A DNA stretch of 64,000 nt from an uncultured Chthonomonas sp. (GTDB lineage Bacteria > Armatimonadota > Chthonomonadetes > Chthonomonadales > Chthonomonadaceae), in NCBI GenBank assembly GCA_903859705.1, contig CAIONQ010000002.1, positions 1 to 64,000 on the forward strand, written 5' to 3'. The first letter of the stretch is position 1. Every line of letters begins with the position of its first letter. A program made the position numbers and the translations under genes. Shown in pieces: positions 43,152-51,750 of the stretch. The notes under the pieces are model-generated. The model did no database searches. It was not told the DNA's origin and worked only from the letters and a program-made list of their open reading frames with translations.

Positions 43152-44373
43152 GGGCCGAGCCTCCTGTAACCAGTTTACCGCGCGATACTACGCCCTCTAT
43201 GCGTGTGCCGTAATCAAGCGGATCTCCATTCAGAAGTACCAGATCGGCAGGTAAACCGGGCGATATTGAGCCAGCAAAGCCTGCTGCACCCGCGTGCTGC
43301 GCAGCGGTTTGCGTGATGGCCGCCAGCGCAACTGCCTCTGGAAGCCCGAATTGCACTGCAAGGCAGGCCGAGCGCCGGAGCGAATCGGGAGCGGTTAGCG
43401 GGGCATCAGAGCAGAATGAAACCTTAACTCCCGCCGCACTTAGCTTTGCTGCGTTGCCAAGCGTTCGATCAGAATCTGTAAGTGAAAGAGGGCTAAGAGC
43501 TACCCCTACTCCAGCTTTCGCGATGTTGCCCGCGATGCGATAGGCATCCGCAGTGTGCAGCAGCACAGCTTTAAGGCCAAACCTTGCGATCAACTCGAGA
43601 GCAATCTCTGCATCATCGGCACCAGGAGCATGAAAGATACCTGGTACCTTACGATTGAGCAATGGCAGGAGCGCTTCTGCCCGCTGACTTAGCCCCGTTG
43701 GTATCCCGATAAGCGGGGTGCTTTGTGTGGTACTGCTAACTCCAAGCCCACTCTTAGCTGCGGTAAGCGCCTTACCGAACAGCACGGCGGCACCATCTCG
43801 GGATGTTGGGTTTTTATCGGCGGCGGCGGCATCTGCAGAGACGGATATTTTCTGGGCAGCATAACTCGCAACAACTTCCGATGTACTTCCGAGATGAACG
43901 AGCCCGGCCTTGCCTGCAAGTACCCCGGAGTTACCAGGGGCAACAAGCGCGGTGGTTATGCCCGCTGCAACTGCTGCCAGAACATGCCGATCATCCGGAA
44001 CAAAAGCGTCCAATGTCTGAAAATCTGGAGTCACGGCATCTACGGGTTCGCTGTTCTGGCCGTACACTCCAAGATAGGAGTGCGGATCTACCAGGCCCGG
44101 AATTACGGCCGCAGCATGCAGCACCTTTGCACCAGCTGGCACCGAGAGCCCGGCACCCACGGAAGCGATGCGCCCACCACGGATGATAACTACGGCATTC
44201 TTAATACCAGGGCTGCTAACCGGGTAAAGAACATCGGCCCGGATGGCGATTACGGAAGCGGCGGCATTTGCAATGCCATCTGCTGCAAGGGTGAGCATCC
44301 CCGCTGCGGATAGACCGAGCAGATTGCGCCGAGTAAGCGGGCTATTGCCCACATTGGGGTTATAGTGCGCCAT
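43141..44373 (-). CDS. Tat-exported amidohydrolase-like protein, four of five ligands kept (array member 2)
   Basis: A 410-residue protein with a classical twin-arginine signal (LTRRNLLGLSAAGML), which implies export in a folded, possibly metal-loaded state. The first site reads IPGLVDPHSYLGV: His98 is present but the second His of HxH is Tyr100. His248 (GIFHAPG), His273 (LLHTADAY) and Asp323 (FCSDAPL) are in place. It is thus intermediate between the intact member 6 and the stripped members. Start ATG 44373 after GCAGGTAT; an in-frame extension to 44457 is rejected because it precedes the Tat signal. Overlaps: 14 nt upstream, 11 nt downstream. Confidence 0.87.
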   Translation of the reverse strand: MAHYNPNVGNSPLTRRNLLGLSAAGMLTLAADGIANAAASVIAIRADVLYPVSSPGIKNAVVIIRGGRIASVGAGLSVPAGAKVLHAAAVIPGLVDPHSYLGVYGQNSEPVDAVTPDFQTLDAFVPDDRHVLAAVAAGITTALVAPGNSGVLAGKAGLVHLGSTSEVVASYAAQKISVSADAAAADKNPTSRDGAAVLFGKALTAAKSGLGVSSTTQSTPLIGIPTGLSQRAEALLPLLNRKVPGIFHAPGADDAEIALELIARFGLKAVLLHTADAYRIAGNIAKAGVGVALSPLSLTDSDRTLGNAAKLSAAGVKVSFCSDAPLTAPDSLRRSACLAVQFGLPEAVALAAITQTAAQHAGAAGFAGSISPGLPADLVLLNGDPLDYGTRIEGVVSRGKLVTGGSAHAS

Positions 44374-45697
44374 ATACCTGCACCCCCCCAACAAATACCT
44401 GGCTGACATGCGTTTGCGACCGGAACGGCGAGCCTGTAAGCACCACGAAATCGGCATCCTTTCCAGGTTTCAAACTTCCCACTTTTTCGCCAACACCCAG
44501 CATTTCGGCGGCATCCAGCGTTACCGCTTTTAGTGCGGCATCTTCGCTTAGGCCAGCCGAAATTGCCATGCATGCCGTTTGCAGCAGGAAGCGAGAGGCT
44601 ACACCACTGCTGCTTCTGGCCGATACTGCCAACTTAAGGCCGGCCTTTGCGATACCTGCCGCTCCGGTTGGGCTATACAGATTGGATTCGAGTGTGGGGG
44701 CCCCCTCGGCACGCATTGGCGACCAGATAATGGATACCCCGCGTGACTTGATCTGGCTGAGAACTAAATCGGCTTCCTCTGGAGACTCAAGAATGAGTTT
44801 GAAGTGGAACTCATCCTGAAGGCGCAGAGCATTCAGAATATCATCGGATCTATGGGCTTCAATACGTACAGGTATTTCGCCCTTTAGTGCAGCTGCCAGC
44901 GTTTCCTGAATTGGCTGTGTTCTGGGTGCCGCCGATTGCTGTGGGCGCGGCCCCTGGCCACCACGTGGAAACTGGCGACGCTGTGCCATATCTTCGGTTG
45001 CAGCATCGGGCTCTGGCTCACGCGCAGCAGGGCGCGGCGGCCCACCGGCGGGCGCTGGCTGGGCTGCTTTCTTTTCTGCCTCGGCCTTTTCCTGTTGTTT
45101 TAGGTAGTTCTTAGCGGAGGCAAATTGAGCGCGCAACGCCTGGTAGGATGCAAGCCTATCCAGAGAGGAAGAGCGGCCAGCAGATGAAACACCGAGCGTC
45201 ATCTGAAGGCCAGCCTTCTGCTTAAGCGCCGTTTCAAATATTGGCGCAACACCTTTTGTTGTTTCGGCGGTAGGAAGCTGAAGCTTAACCACGCCACCGA
45301 GGCCACCACGGCCGCCCGGCGAAACATATACCGTGGTTATCCCGCGCTGCAGTACCTTTGCGGCATTCTTATCAAAAGGATCGATACCATCCAGCACATT
45401 TTGATCAGGACTGGCGGCGCCCCCAAACGTCTCCTCTGTGATGAACAGCGACGAAGACGCATCCACGAGGCCCGGTATAACCGTTGCCCCATGAAGATCT
45501 ACACGCCGTGCGCCGGGAGGGATGATGGGGCTCTTTCCGACAGCGGTGATTTTGCCGCCGGAAACTATGAGGGTGCCATCGGTTATGGGGGCTCCGGAAA
45601 CGGGATAGATTCTGGCGTGCACATACGCAACCGGAGAATCTGCATGTGCAGCAACGCCACACACTAATCCCGCGAGAGCGAAGATTTGTTTTATCAT
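44360..45697 (-). CDS. Exported amidohydrolase-like protein lacking HxH (array member 1, first gene)
   Basis: A 445-residue protein with a signal peptide (IFALAGLVCGVAAHA). Sandwich motif ITDGTLIVSGGKITAVGKSP; C-terminal VGSLKPGKDADFVVLTGSPF. HxH is replaced by VIPGLVDASSSLFIT; the third-ligand His is kept in VRIEAHRSDDI; the SD position reads LAVSARSSSG. A charged and Pro-rich insert (about residues 190-265: KQQEKAEAEKKAAQPAPAGG and RRQFPRGGQGPRPQQ) interrupts the barrel. It opens an eight-gene overlapping unit. No good ribosome site is visible before its ATG. Confidence 0.85.
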   Translation of the reverse strand: MIKQIFALAGLVCGVAAHADSPVAYVHARIYPVSGAPITDGTLIVSGGKITAVGKSPIIPPGARRVDLHGATVIPGLVDASSSLFITEETFGGAASPDQNVLDGIDPFDKNAAKVLQRGITTVYVSPGGRGGLGGVVKLQLPTAETTKGVAPIFETALKQKAGLQMTLGVSSAGRSSSLDRLASYQALRAQFASAKNYLKQQEKAEAEKKAAQPAPAGGPPRPAAREPEPDAATEDMAQRRQFPRGGQGPRPQQSAAPRTQPIQETLAAALKGEIPVRIEAHRSDDILNALRLQDEFHFKLILESPEEADLVLSQIKSRGVSIIWSPMRAEGAPTLESNLYSPTGAAGIAKAGLKLAVSARSSSGVASRFLLQTACMAISAGLSEDAALKAVTLDAAEMLGVGEKVGSLKPGKDADFVVLTGSPFRSQTHVSQVFVGGVQVYGAL

Positions 45698-45931
45698 GTC
45701 AGAGGCAGATCTGGAACGAACTCAGAGTACAGATTCATGGCAGAAGCGATGCCATGTTCACACCGACCGTACTTCGGGCATCATCCTGATGCCCTCGGCA
45801 CAACATTCCGGTACAGCGCTGTTTTCTGGAATGGCGAGAGGATGTCCTTATCCAGGACTCAAAACCGCCATAGGATACAACTACTGTTAACCAAAATCCT
45901 TCTGTGTTTACGGGTATTGGCATTATGCCTA

Positions 45932-48340
45932 TCACTGTTTAGGTGGCCCATATGCCTGTAGCTCCGCACAGCTCGTAAAGTTCTGAGCAGGGTTATCTCC
46001 TGAAGAAGGTTTGCCCCCAATGCGCACAGCATAAACGCGAATGGAAGGGAATGTAAGTTCGAACTTCTGCCCGGGAGTTAATCCGGCAGAATTGGTATCC
46101 GTTGTGTGCGGGTAGCTTTCCAGCGTTGCAACCGGGGTCCAGGGTCCATTAATTTCCGTCTGAACCTCGACCGTTGGTTTACCACGGTTTGTATCGAACC
46201 AGCCGCCATCGTGAAATGTCTTGCCGTGCATAAACACCACCCTGTCGATTGTTACAGGTGTAGTGCGTGAGAGGGCATACCAATCCCGTTTCTCAAGGCT
46301 ACCGTTAAATGTAACCCGGTAGGTGGTGGGGTCATCATCCGTGATATCGCCATCAGCATTGCCCGTTCGGGAAACGGTAACCAGAGCCCCTGCAAAAAGA
46401 GATGCAGAAACGCGCTGTTTAGCGCCAAATCCTGGCCGCGCAACCCATACCGAAAACTGGCTTCTGCCATCCACGCCGGCTTCAGCGAATGGAGAGAGGT
46501 AAGCCGTTCCGGGCTTAATATCGATGCCGTACTTCACATCTGCCTTCAAGATGAGGCTACAGTATTTTGCCGCAGAGCCAAGCCCCTCGCGCTCTTTAGC
46601 TGTAACAGAGCGCAGGTGCAGGCCGGATACAGTTTGCGAAGCCAGCTCCACATTCTTGAGCATGCCCAGGTTTGGATTGAGGGCAGAATCCAGGGCAAAG
46701 ACAAGTGGGCCATGGGTGATCATAGCGCGTTTTGCCTCGGTGCCCTTGCCTGCCACCAGCTTTGTTTCTACCGGGAGATCAAGAACAACCGTATCGCCTC
46801 GGTGCCAGTTGCGGCGGATCTCCAGAAAGCCATTAACCAGCCTGGGTGCGGCAATGGCTTTGCCGTTAACTGTGGCACGCCAGCCTCCGTTCACAGCAAA
46901 GGCAGGTATTCGCAGGCGCAATGCGAAGTTAGAATTCAGCGCGTTCGGCCGTACGTTGAACTCAACTCTGCCCTCCAGGGGGTAGGCAGTTTTTTCAGTT
47001 ACAGTTACGGCACCCGCCCCTGGCAGCGAGGTGGTTACGGTGCCGGCGTTGTATAGCACTGCGGTGAGCGAAGGAGCACCACTACCAGAGGTCATCCAGC
47101 TGAACTCTGGCAGCAGGGCTACCCCGCGCGGGCCGCTGGAATGGCAGCACGTGGTGTAGTTATCATACTGTTTACGGCCATCCAGCGGGGTGTAGTAAAC
47201 CCAATCGCCGCCGTAGGGCCGCTGTGCAGCAAACAGGTGGTTGTAAACCGAGCGCTCCACTTCATCGGCAAACTCAGATTTGCCAAGCAGCCGAAGCAGC
47301 TGAAGGTTCATCTGCTCCCAGGTAACGGTAACACAGGTTTCGCAGATATTGGCGGCGTTTCCGGGCGGGAACACCCCGTTCTCCTGAAACACTTCATAGG
47401 AAGATGCACTGCCGGTTGGGTAGAGGCGGTTGGAGGTGATATCATTCCAGGCAATCTGCATATCCTTAAGGAGGCGGGTGTCTCCGGTGATACGGTACAG
47501 CTCCAGCAGGCCATTGAAATTAGATGTCATCTCATACGCTTTGCCATTGGCAACACGGCGCACAGAGTGAGTTTTTTCCAGCGATGCCAGTACGGCCGGG
47601 CCGCCGGTAGTATCGTAATTCTTAACAATGTAGCGCGCGAAATTAAGGTAACGGGCATCGGCCGTGGCGCGGTACAGCAGCAAAATGGGCTCCAGAACGC
47701 TATCTGCTGCCATGCCCATGTGCTCACCAGCGCGATTAATATCTTTTTGGCCCGGCCCAAAGCCGAAAGTGTGAATTAAGAGATCACCCATGCGCTTAGA
47801 TGCCTCAAGCGCGGGCACACTGCCAGTGTACTGGGCATAGGTTAGCAGGCCAATAATATTGTATTTGTGCACCCACACATCCCAGCTGGTCCACTTATGC
47901 TCCGGCACATAAGAGCCAAGATAGCCATCTGGTTCCTGCGTTTTCAGGAGCCTACCAACTACCCTATCCATCATTGGTCTCAAGCCGGTATCGTGATTTG
48001 CTCCCCGGGTAAGCGTGGTTGCCCAGGTAAGGGTTGCAGCATGCAGCCATTTGCCCACATGCTCACCTGCCCAATCCTGATGGGGTGTTGTGCGGCGCTC
48101 AAAGCAATCCAGCAGCTCGTTTTCATCCACCTTACTAAGTCGCGCCTGTGCGTTAAGGTCCCAGCGTTGGCCAATAAGCCCGCCTGTAAACTTTGCCTCG
48201 CCGGGTTTAAGGGGGTTTAAGGCATCGTTGACAACTGCTGTATTTGGCCTGGCAAACCCGGCCGGGTTTTGCTGGGCGGGTGCAGCGATGGCAGCAAGAG
48301 TGATTGTTGCAGCGACGAGTGGAATATTCACGCATTTCAT
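45932..48340 (-). CDS. GH127-family (DUF1680) beta-L-arabinofuranosidase-like protein
   Basis: An 802-residue exported glycoside hydrolase. After a signal peptide (PLVAATITLAAIAAPAQQ) comes the alpha/alpha-barrel of GH127. Catalytic-site elements are the Glu and Cys in ICETCVTVTWEQ (about residue 331) and the Cys pair in TTCCHSSGPRG (about 397), matching the Cys/Glu zinc site of GH127 arabinofuranosidases. C-terminal beta domains follow, the last resembling a discoidin-like fold. ATG 48340 has GGAGA 9 nt upstream; an extension to 48427 is rejected. It lies downstream of the LacI-prepilin-lipoprotein genes and acts on plant-type arabinose-containing glycans by inference. Confidence 0.9.
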   Translation of the reverse strand: MKCVNIPLVAATITLAAIAAPAQQNPAGFARPNTAVVNDALNPLKPGEAKFTGGLIGQRWDLNAQARLSKVDENELLDCFERRTTPHQDWAGEHVGKWLHAATLTWATTLTRGANHDTGLRPMMDRVVGRLLKTQEPDGYLGSYVPEHKWTSWDVWVHKYNIIGLLTYAQYTGSVPALEASKRMGDLLIHTFGFGPGQKDINRAGEHMGMAADSVLEPILLLYRATADARYLNFARYIVKNYDTTGGPAVLASLEKTHSVRRVANGKAYEMTSNFNGLLELYRITGDTRLLKDMQIAWNDITSNRLYPTGSASSYEVFQENGVFPPGNAANICETCVTVTWEQMNLQLLRLLGKSEFADEVERSVYNHLFAAQRPYGGDWVYYTPLDGRKQYDNYTTCCHSSGPRGVALLPEFSWMTSGSGAPSLTAVLYNAGTVTTSLPGAGAVTVTEKTAYPLEGRVEFNVRPNALNSNFALRLRIPAFAVNGGWRATVNGKAIAAPRLVNGFLEIRRNWHRGDTVVLDLPVETKLVAGKGTEAKRAMITHGPLVFALDSALNPNLGMLKNVELASQTVSGLHLRSVTAKEREGLGSAAKYCSLILKADVKYGIDIKPGTAYLSPFAEAGVDGRSQFSVWVARPGFGAKQRVSASLFAGALVTVSRTGNADGDITDDDPTTYRVTFNGSLEKRDWYALSRTTPVTIDRVVFMHGKTFHDGGWFDTNRGKPTVEVQTEINGPWTPVATLESYPHTTDTNSAGLTPGQKFELTFPSIRVYAVRIGGKPSSGDNPAQNFTSCAELQAYGPPKQ

Positions 48341-48425
48341 AGCGATCGGTCTCCGACAATGGATGGACATTGGGGAGATTGTACCAGAATTGGATTTGGC
48401 TTGGATTTGGCACTCGGAAAGCAGC

Positions 48426-48461
48426 AAGGGCCAGATCGAGTGATAGCTCGATCTGGCCCTT
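48426..48461. terminator. Hairpin between the lipoprotein gene and the GH127 gene
   Basis: AAGGGCCAGATCGAG and its exact complement (15 bp) around TGATAG, about 45 nt after the lipoprotein stop read on the minus strand. The T-tract is better on the plus strand (TTTATTT), so termination of the minus-strand transcript may be partial. Confidence 0.6.
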
Positions 48462-48504
48462 TATTTAGTGGAGAAAGCACATGCTGATTTCGCGAAAAAG
48501 CGCC

Positions 48505-48762
48505 TTACTTGCCACCGCCCTGTGCACCGGGAGGCGGACCACCGGCTCCGGGTGGTGGACCACCTTTGCCGGCCTTATTGGCTTCTTCAAACATCTTCTT
48601 TGCTTGCTCAGGCATCTCTTTGGGCGGACCCTCTTTCAGCCTGCTAACATCTGATTTACTCAGCTCAGCATCGCCTTTGCACCCGCCAGTTGCGAGGGCA
48701 CAGGCGCCGCAGAGCCCAAGGGCAAGTAGCAGAATTCCTTTTGGAGCGCTGCTTAACTTCAT
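48505..48762 (-). CDS. Small Gly/Pro-rich lipoprotein
   Basis: An 85-residue protein with a lipoprotein signal (LLLALGLCGACALATGGC, lipidated Cys near 28), a charged helical middle (KSDVSRLKEGPPKEMPEQAK) and a Gly-Pro-rich tail (GGPPPGAGGPPPGAQGGGK). GGAG lies 9 nt before the ATG. It is 63 nt downstream of a prepilin gene, an arrangement that suggests a shared surface role. No named family is recognised. Confidence 0.75.
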   Translation of the reverse strand: MKLSSAPKGILLLALGLCGACALATGGCKGDAELSKSDVSRLKEGPPKEMPEQAKKMFEEANKAGKGGPPPGAGGPPPGAQGGGK

Positions 48763-48825
48763 ATCCGTAGTCTCCGGTGCCGGCTGCCACCCCGGTGGAT
48801 CAGCAGCCGGCTCGAACTGGGGTGC

Positions 48826-49629
48826 TTAGTTGCGGGTAGCGTCCCACATATTCTTGCTGAGCAGAACAGGATCGCTGGTGTACAGATCGCCAGGGTTGGT
48901 TGCCGAAGGCTTCATCGCCTTGGAGTGGCCATCTGCAAAGCTGAAGTTGTTCATACCCCCATGCTTGTTAGCTGCGCAGCCATCCGGGCCATTTGGATAT
49001 GCAGCGGTTGCACTGCGTGTGCCAACGGGGATGGAACCACAGCCCCAAGACCAGTTCCATACGCCGTCGCTGTAGAACTGAGAGCGCGGTCCCCACCAGG
49101 GCAGGTTATCCGGATCGTGCTTTTCGCCGAGCATGATGGTTTCTGCCGGGCGGCCAACATAAGACAGTGTTGCGATGTTGTTACTGATCCAGCTCTGGTT
49201 TAATCCGATGACACCTATCATCGTATTGGCACCATTCGTCCACTTAATGAGTCCGTTTGCTGCGTAGGAGATTTTGGGGCCAGCCCAACTCATATCGGTG
49301 GCTGCGCCACCGCTATCTGTCTTCTGAGCCTGGTTGGAATCGCTGGGGCACTTAAAAACCTGGGTGTTCTTAACGTAGGGCTGAACGGTGTTTTCCCAGG
49401 TGTAGAACCACCAGTCATCCGGGCATGCACGGGGATACGTTTCATCATAATCCTGAACGTACATCAGGATGGCCGTTCCGAGCTGCTTGGTATTGCTAAG
49501 GCAGGAAGTTTGCCTGGCTTTTTCACGTGCCTGGGCAAATACTGGGAATAGGATGGCCGCCAGAATCGCAATAATTGCGATAACGACGAGCAGTTCGATA
49601 AGAGTAAAGGCTGACTTGCTTCGCTGCAT
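48826..49629 (-). CDS. Prepilin-type protein with H-X9-DG motif (DUF1559)
   Basis: A 267-residue type IV pilin-like protein. The leader MQRSKSA precedes [19 protein letters not shown]; the first 45 residues of the mature form are almost the same as in the prepilin at 25146. The C-terminal motif [20 protein letters not shown] is a canonical H-X9-DG. The ATG at 49629 has GAGGG 7-8 nt upstream. It lies between a LacI regulator and a lipoprotein on the same strand, near glycan hydrolases, which hints that it is expressed with the sugar-use genes. Confidence 0.92.
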   Translation of the reverse strand: MQRSKSAFTLIELLVVIAIIAILAAILFPVFAQAREKARQTSCLSNTKQLGTAILMYVQDYDETYPRACPDDWWFYTWENTVQPYVKNTQVFKCPSDSNQAQKTDSGGAATDMSWAGPKISYAANGLIKWTNGANTMIGVIGLNQSWISNNIATLSYVGRPAETIMLGEKHDPDNLPWWGPRSQFYSDGVWNWSWGCGSIPVGTRSATAAYPNGPDGCAANKHGGMNNFSFADGHSKAMKPSATNPGDLYTSDPVLLSKNMWDATRN

Positions 49630-49752
49630 TGTTTTTCCCTCTGGTAAGGATATCGGTAGCAACCTTAGATGATTCCCCTGCTGCTGCCATTGCCTTGAGA
49701 GCTACAGACAGCTAACGCTGAAGACCAGCGTACGCGGCGGCAGGATCCGCTA

Positions 49753-50820
49753 TCAGGGCCGACGAGGCGGCCCGGTAGATTCACGGTTAACAACGCTAAC
49801 AGGAACCTGGCTGCAGATGCAGGGTTCCGCCAGCGATGCCTGGGAAGCATGCATGCGAGCATGCAGCCGACGAACGGCGAGCCTCCCCATGAACTCTTTC
49901 TCAACCCGCACAGTTGTCAGCGCCGGATGTGTATGAGTGCACATTGGCAGGTCGTCGAATCCGGTAATACTGAGATCCAACGGCAGTTTGAGCCCGAGCT
50001 CTCTTGCCACAGTCATTGCCACAAACGCATAGTAATCGTTGGAGGCCATCACTGCAGTTGGTCGGCCCGGGGAGGCAAGCAGTGCGTGCAGGTTATGCCG
50101 CGCTGCAGCTTTTGAGTCTCCGGAGATAACCAGCCCGGGATCTGGGCTTAGCCCTGCTTTGCGCAGAGCGGCTTCGTACCCGCGCAGCCTATCCATAAAT
50201 GCGGGCACATTTTGTTCACACATAAAGAAAGCTATTCTGCGGTGGCCAAGCCCAAGCAGGTGCTCAGTGAGAGCGCGCGCGCCGCGTGTGCCATCCGAAA
50301 TCACGCTTTCGAATGTGCCAGCCTCATCACGATGATCCAGTAGCACTACTCTCGGCACACTTCGTGCAAAGGCGGAAAGCGTATCTGGCTCGGCCATGCC
50401 CACCAGAAGCATCCCACCAACCACATGATCCTGCACCATCTTGGGCAGATCTTGAGCGCCGGCGCGCCTATCTGATTCATGCAAAAGCAGGTGCATCCCA
50501 AGGTTGGCGGCTTCCGATTGAGCCCCGGAGAGCATCGGAAGGTAAAACGCGTTGGTGCTGAGTGTATCTTCCGGTTCAGCAGAGAAAAACTGAAAGCCGA
50601 TGTAGTCTCTGGCAGCTTCTGGCACTGGCCCGGAAAGATCCCAGGTATCCAGTTCCGGCAATGGGGCCCGGGAGCCACGTGGCCTGTAGTTGAGAACACG
50701 TGCTGCTTCCAGAACGCGTCCGCGGGTTTCCTGGCTAATCAAGTCCGGCGCGGAAAATGTTCTGGATACGGTAGCCGTCGAAACTCCGGCTTTTTTAGCT
50801 ACTTCGTGAATGCTCGCCAT
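49753..50820 (-). CDS. LacI-family transcriptional regulator
   Basis: A 355-residue DNA-binding regulator. Residues 1-50 are the LacI helix-turn-helix and hinge (SIHEVAKKAGVSTATVSRTF). Residues 75-340 form the periplasmic-binding-protein-like effector domain (FSAEPEDTLSTNAFYLPMLS; GHRRIAFFMC; TAVMASNDYYA; ITGFDDLPMC), expected to bind a sugar. No conventional ribosome site is near the ATG. A palindrome ATGTTAACAT lies 7 nt before the start and may allow autoregulation. Likely targets are the prepilin, lipoprotein and GH127 genes behind it and perhaps the PrxQ/GH5 genes in front; this is inference from position. Confidence 0.92.
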   Translation of the reverse strand: MASIHEVAKKAGVSTATVSRTFSAPDLISQETRGRVLEAARVLNYRPRGSRAPLPELDTWDLSGPVPEAARDYIGFQFFSAEPEDTLSTNAFYLPMLSGAQSEAANLGMHLLLHESDRRAGAQDLPKMVQDHVVGGMLLVGMAEPDTLSAFARSVPRVVLLDHRDEAGTFESVISDGTRGARALTEHLLGLGHRRIAFFMCEQNVPAFMDRLRGYEAALRKAGLSPDPGLVISGDSKAAARHNLHALLASPGRPTAVMASNDYYAFVAMTVARELGLKLPLDLSITGFDDLPMCTHTHPALTTVRVEKEFMGRLAVRRLHARMHASQASLAEPCICSQVPVSVVNRESTGPPRRP

Positions 50821-50826
50821 AACAGT

Positions 50827-50867
50827 ATGTTAACATGCCTCAAAAAGTACTGTCAATGCAAATTGCA
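50827..50867. promoter_or_regulatory. Candidate operators upstream of lacI
   Basis: Two exact palindromes: ATGTTAACAT (50827-50836) and TGCAAATTGCA (50857-50867). They stand at the edge of an AT-rich 400-bp divergent region that contains more TGCA pairs (for example TGCAAATACTGCA near 50941 and TGCAATTTGATTGTGCA near 50980). Position and symmetry suit repressor binding, but which protein binds is unknown. Confidence 0.45.
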
Positions 50868-51232
50868 GAAAATATGCCTATATTTGCATTAAATTAAGAA
50901 ATTTTTACATTTGATTAAACTATAAATCAGTCTGAAATCATGCAAATACTGCAAATTATATATCCACAGCCACAGCATGATGCAATTTGATTGTGCAACA
51001 AATGGCATGTGTAATTTGTCGATAAATCCTGCCATGCGATTTATTGCGATCTAAGGCATAAATCGCAGTGAATTCGCATTTACCGCAACGGCATGACAAC
51101 ATGTAACAGAAATTGAGGGCAGGTTTGAGGGGGATACACGCAGAACCTGCACCCATAGCCAGGTACCTTGTTATGCATAGCATTTATGCATGCCGTTACA
51201 GCTACACCCGTTTACCCAGCAGGAGAGTTCAA
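50868..51232. other. AT-rich divergent intergenic region lacI / peroxiredoxin
   Basis: The region is strikingly A/T-rich with runs such as AAATTAAGAAATTTTTACAT and many TGCA/ATTTGCAT words. It must contain the divergent promoters, but no pair of hexamers stands out. An in-frame upstream extension of the peroxiredoxin gene across 51113-51232 is judged non-coding. Confidence 0.5.
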
Positions 51233-51700
51233 TTGGGACAACCCGGTGATTTGATATCCGAAGGAGATAAAGCTCCGGAGTTTGAAGCCGTAGATGACAG
51301 GGGCAACCCGATATCCCTACGATCGTTGCTTGCAAACGGCGCGGCTGTGCTTGTTTTCTACCCAGGAGACAATACTCCCGTTTGCACTTCTCAGTTGTGC
51401 GCCTTCAGGGATAATTACGCAGAGCTTACTGCTCTTGGGGTAACGGTGGCGGGTGTAAATGCTGCCGGGGTGGCAAAGCACCGCAGTTTTGCCGAGAGGC
51501 ATAGCTTTCCTTTTCCTCTGATTGCCGATATTGGGGGGGAGATTGCTAAAAAATATGGCTGCAGAGCAATGTTCGGCCTAACAAAACGCACCGTATACGC
51601 AATAACAGCAGACGGTGTGATCTGTTGTGCAAGGCGAGGTAACCCCAACCCGGCCGAGATAGTAAAGGCCTTAAAGGCGGCAGGCAAAGCCTCGCAATAA
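51233..51700 (+). CDS. bcp: Peroxiredoxin, PrxQ/BCP type
   Basis: A 155-residue thiol peroxidase reducing hydrogen peroxide and organic hydroperoxides. Peroxidatic Cys51 and resolving Cys56 are in TPVCTSQLCAFRD, the C-x4-C spacing of the PrxQ subfamily. The fold motifs APEFEAVDDRGN and VLVFYPGD precede it. The TTG at 51233 has AGGAGAG about 5 nt upstream and gives the usual family length; an ATG-less extension to 51113 is rejected. A GH5-like gene follows after 50 nt. Two extra Cys in ICCARRG near the C-terminus are unusual. Confidence 0.9.
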   Translation: MGQPGDLISEGDKAPEFEAVDDRGNPISLRSLLANGAAVLVFYPGDNTPVCTSQLCAFRDNYAELTALGVTVAGVNAAGVAKHRSFAERHSFPFPLIADIGGEIAKKYGCRAMFGLTKRTVYAITADGVICCARRGNPNPAEIVKALKAAGKASQ

Positions 51701-51750
51701 CCCGCGATGCCAGGCCCCACTTTCTATATTGCAGGAGATAACCCTCAGAG

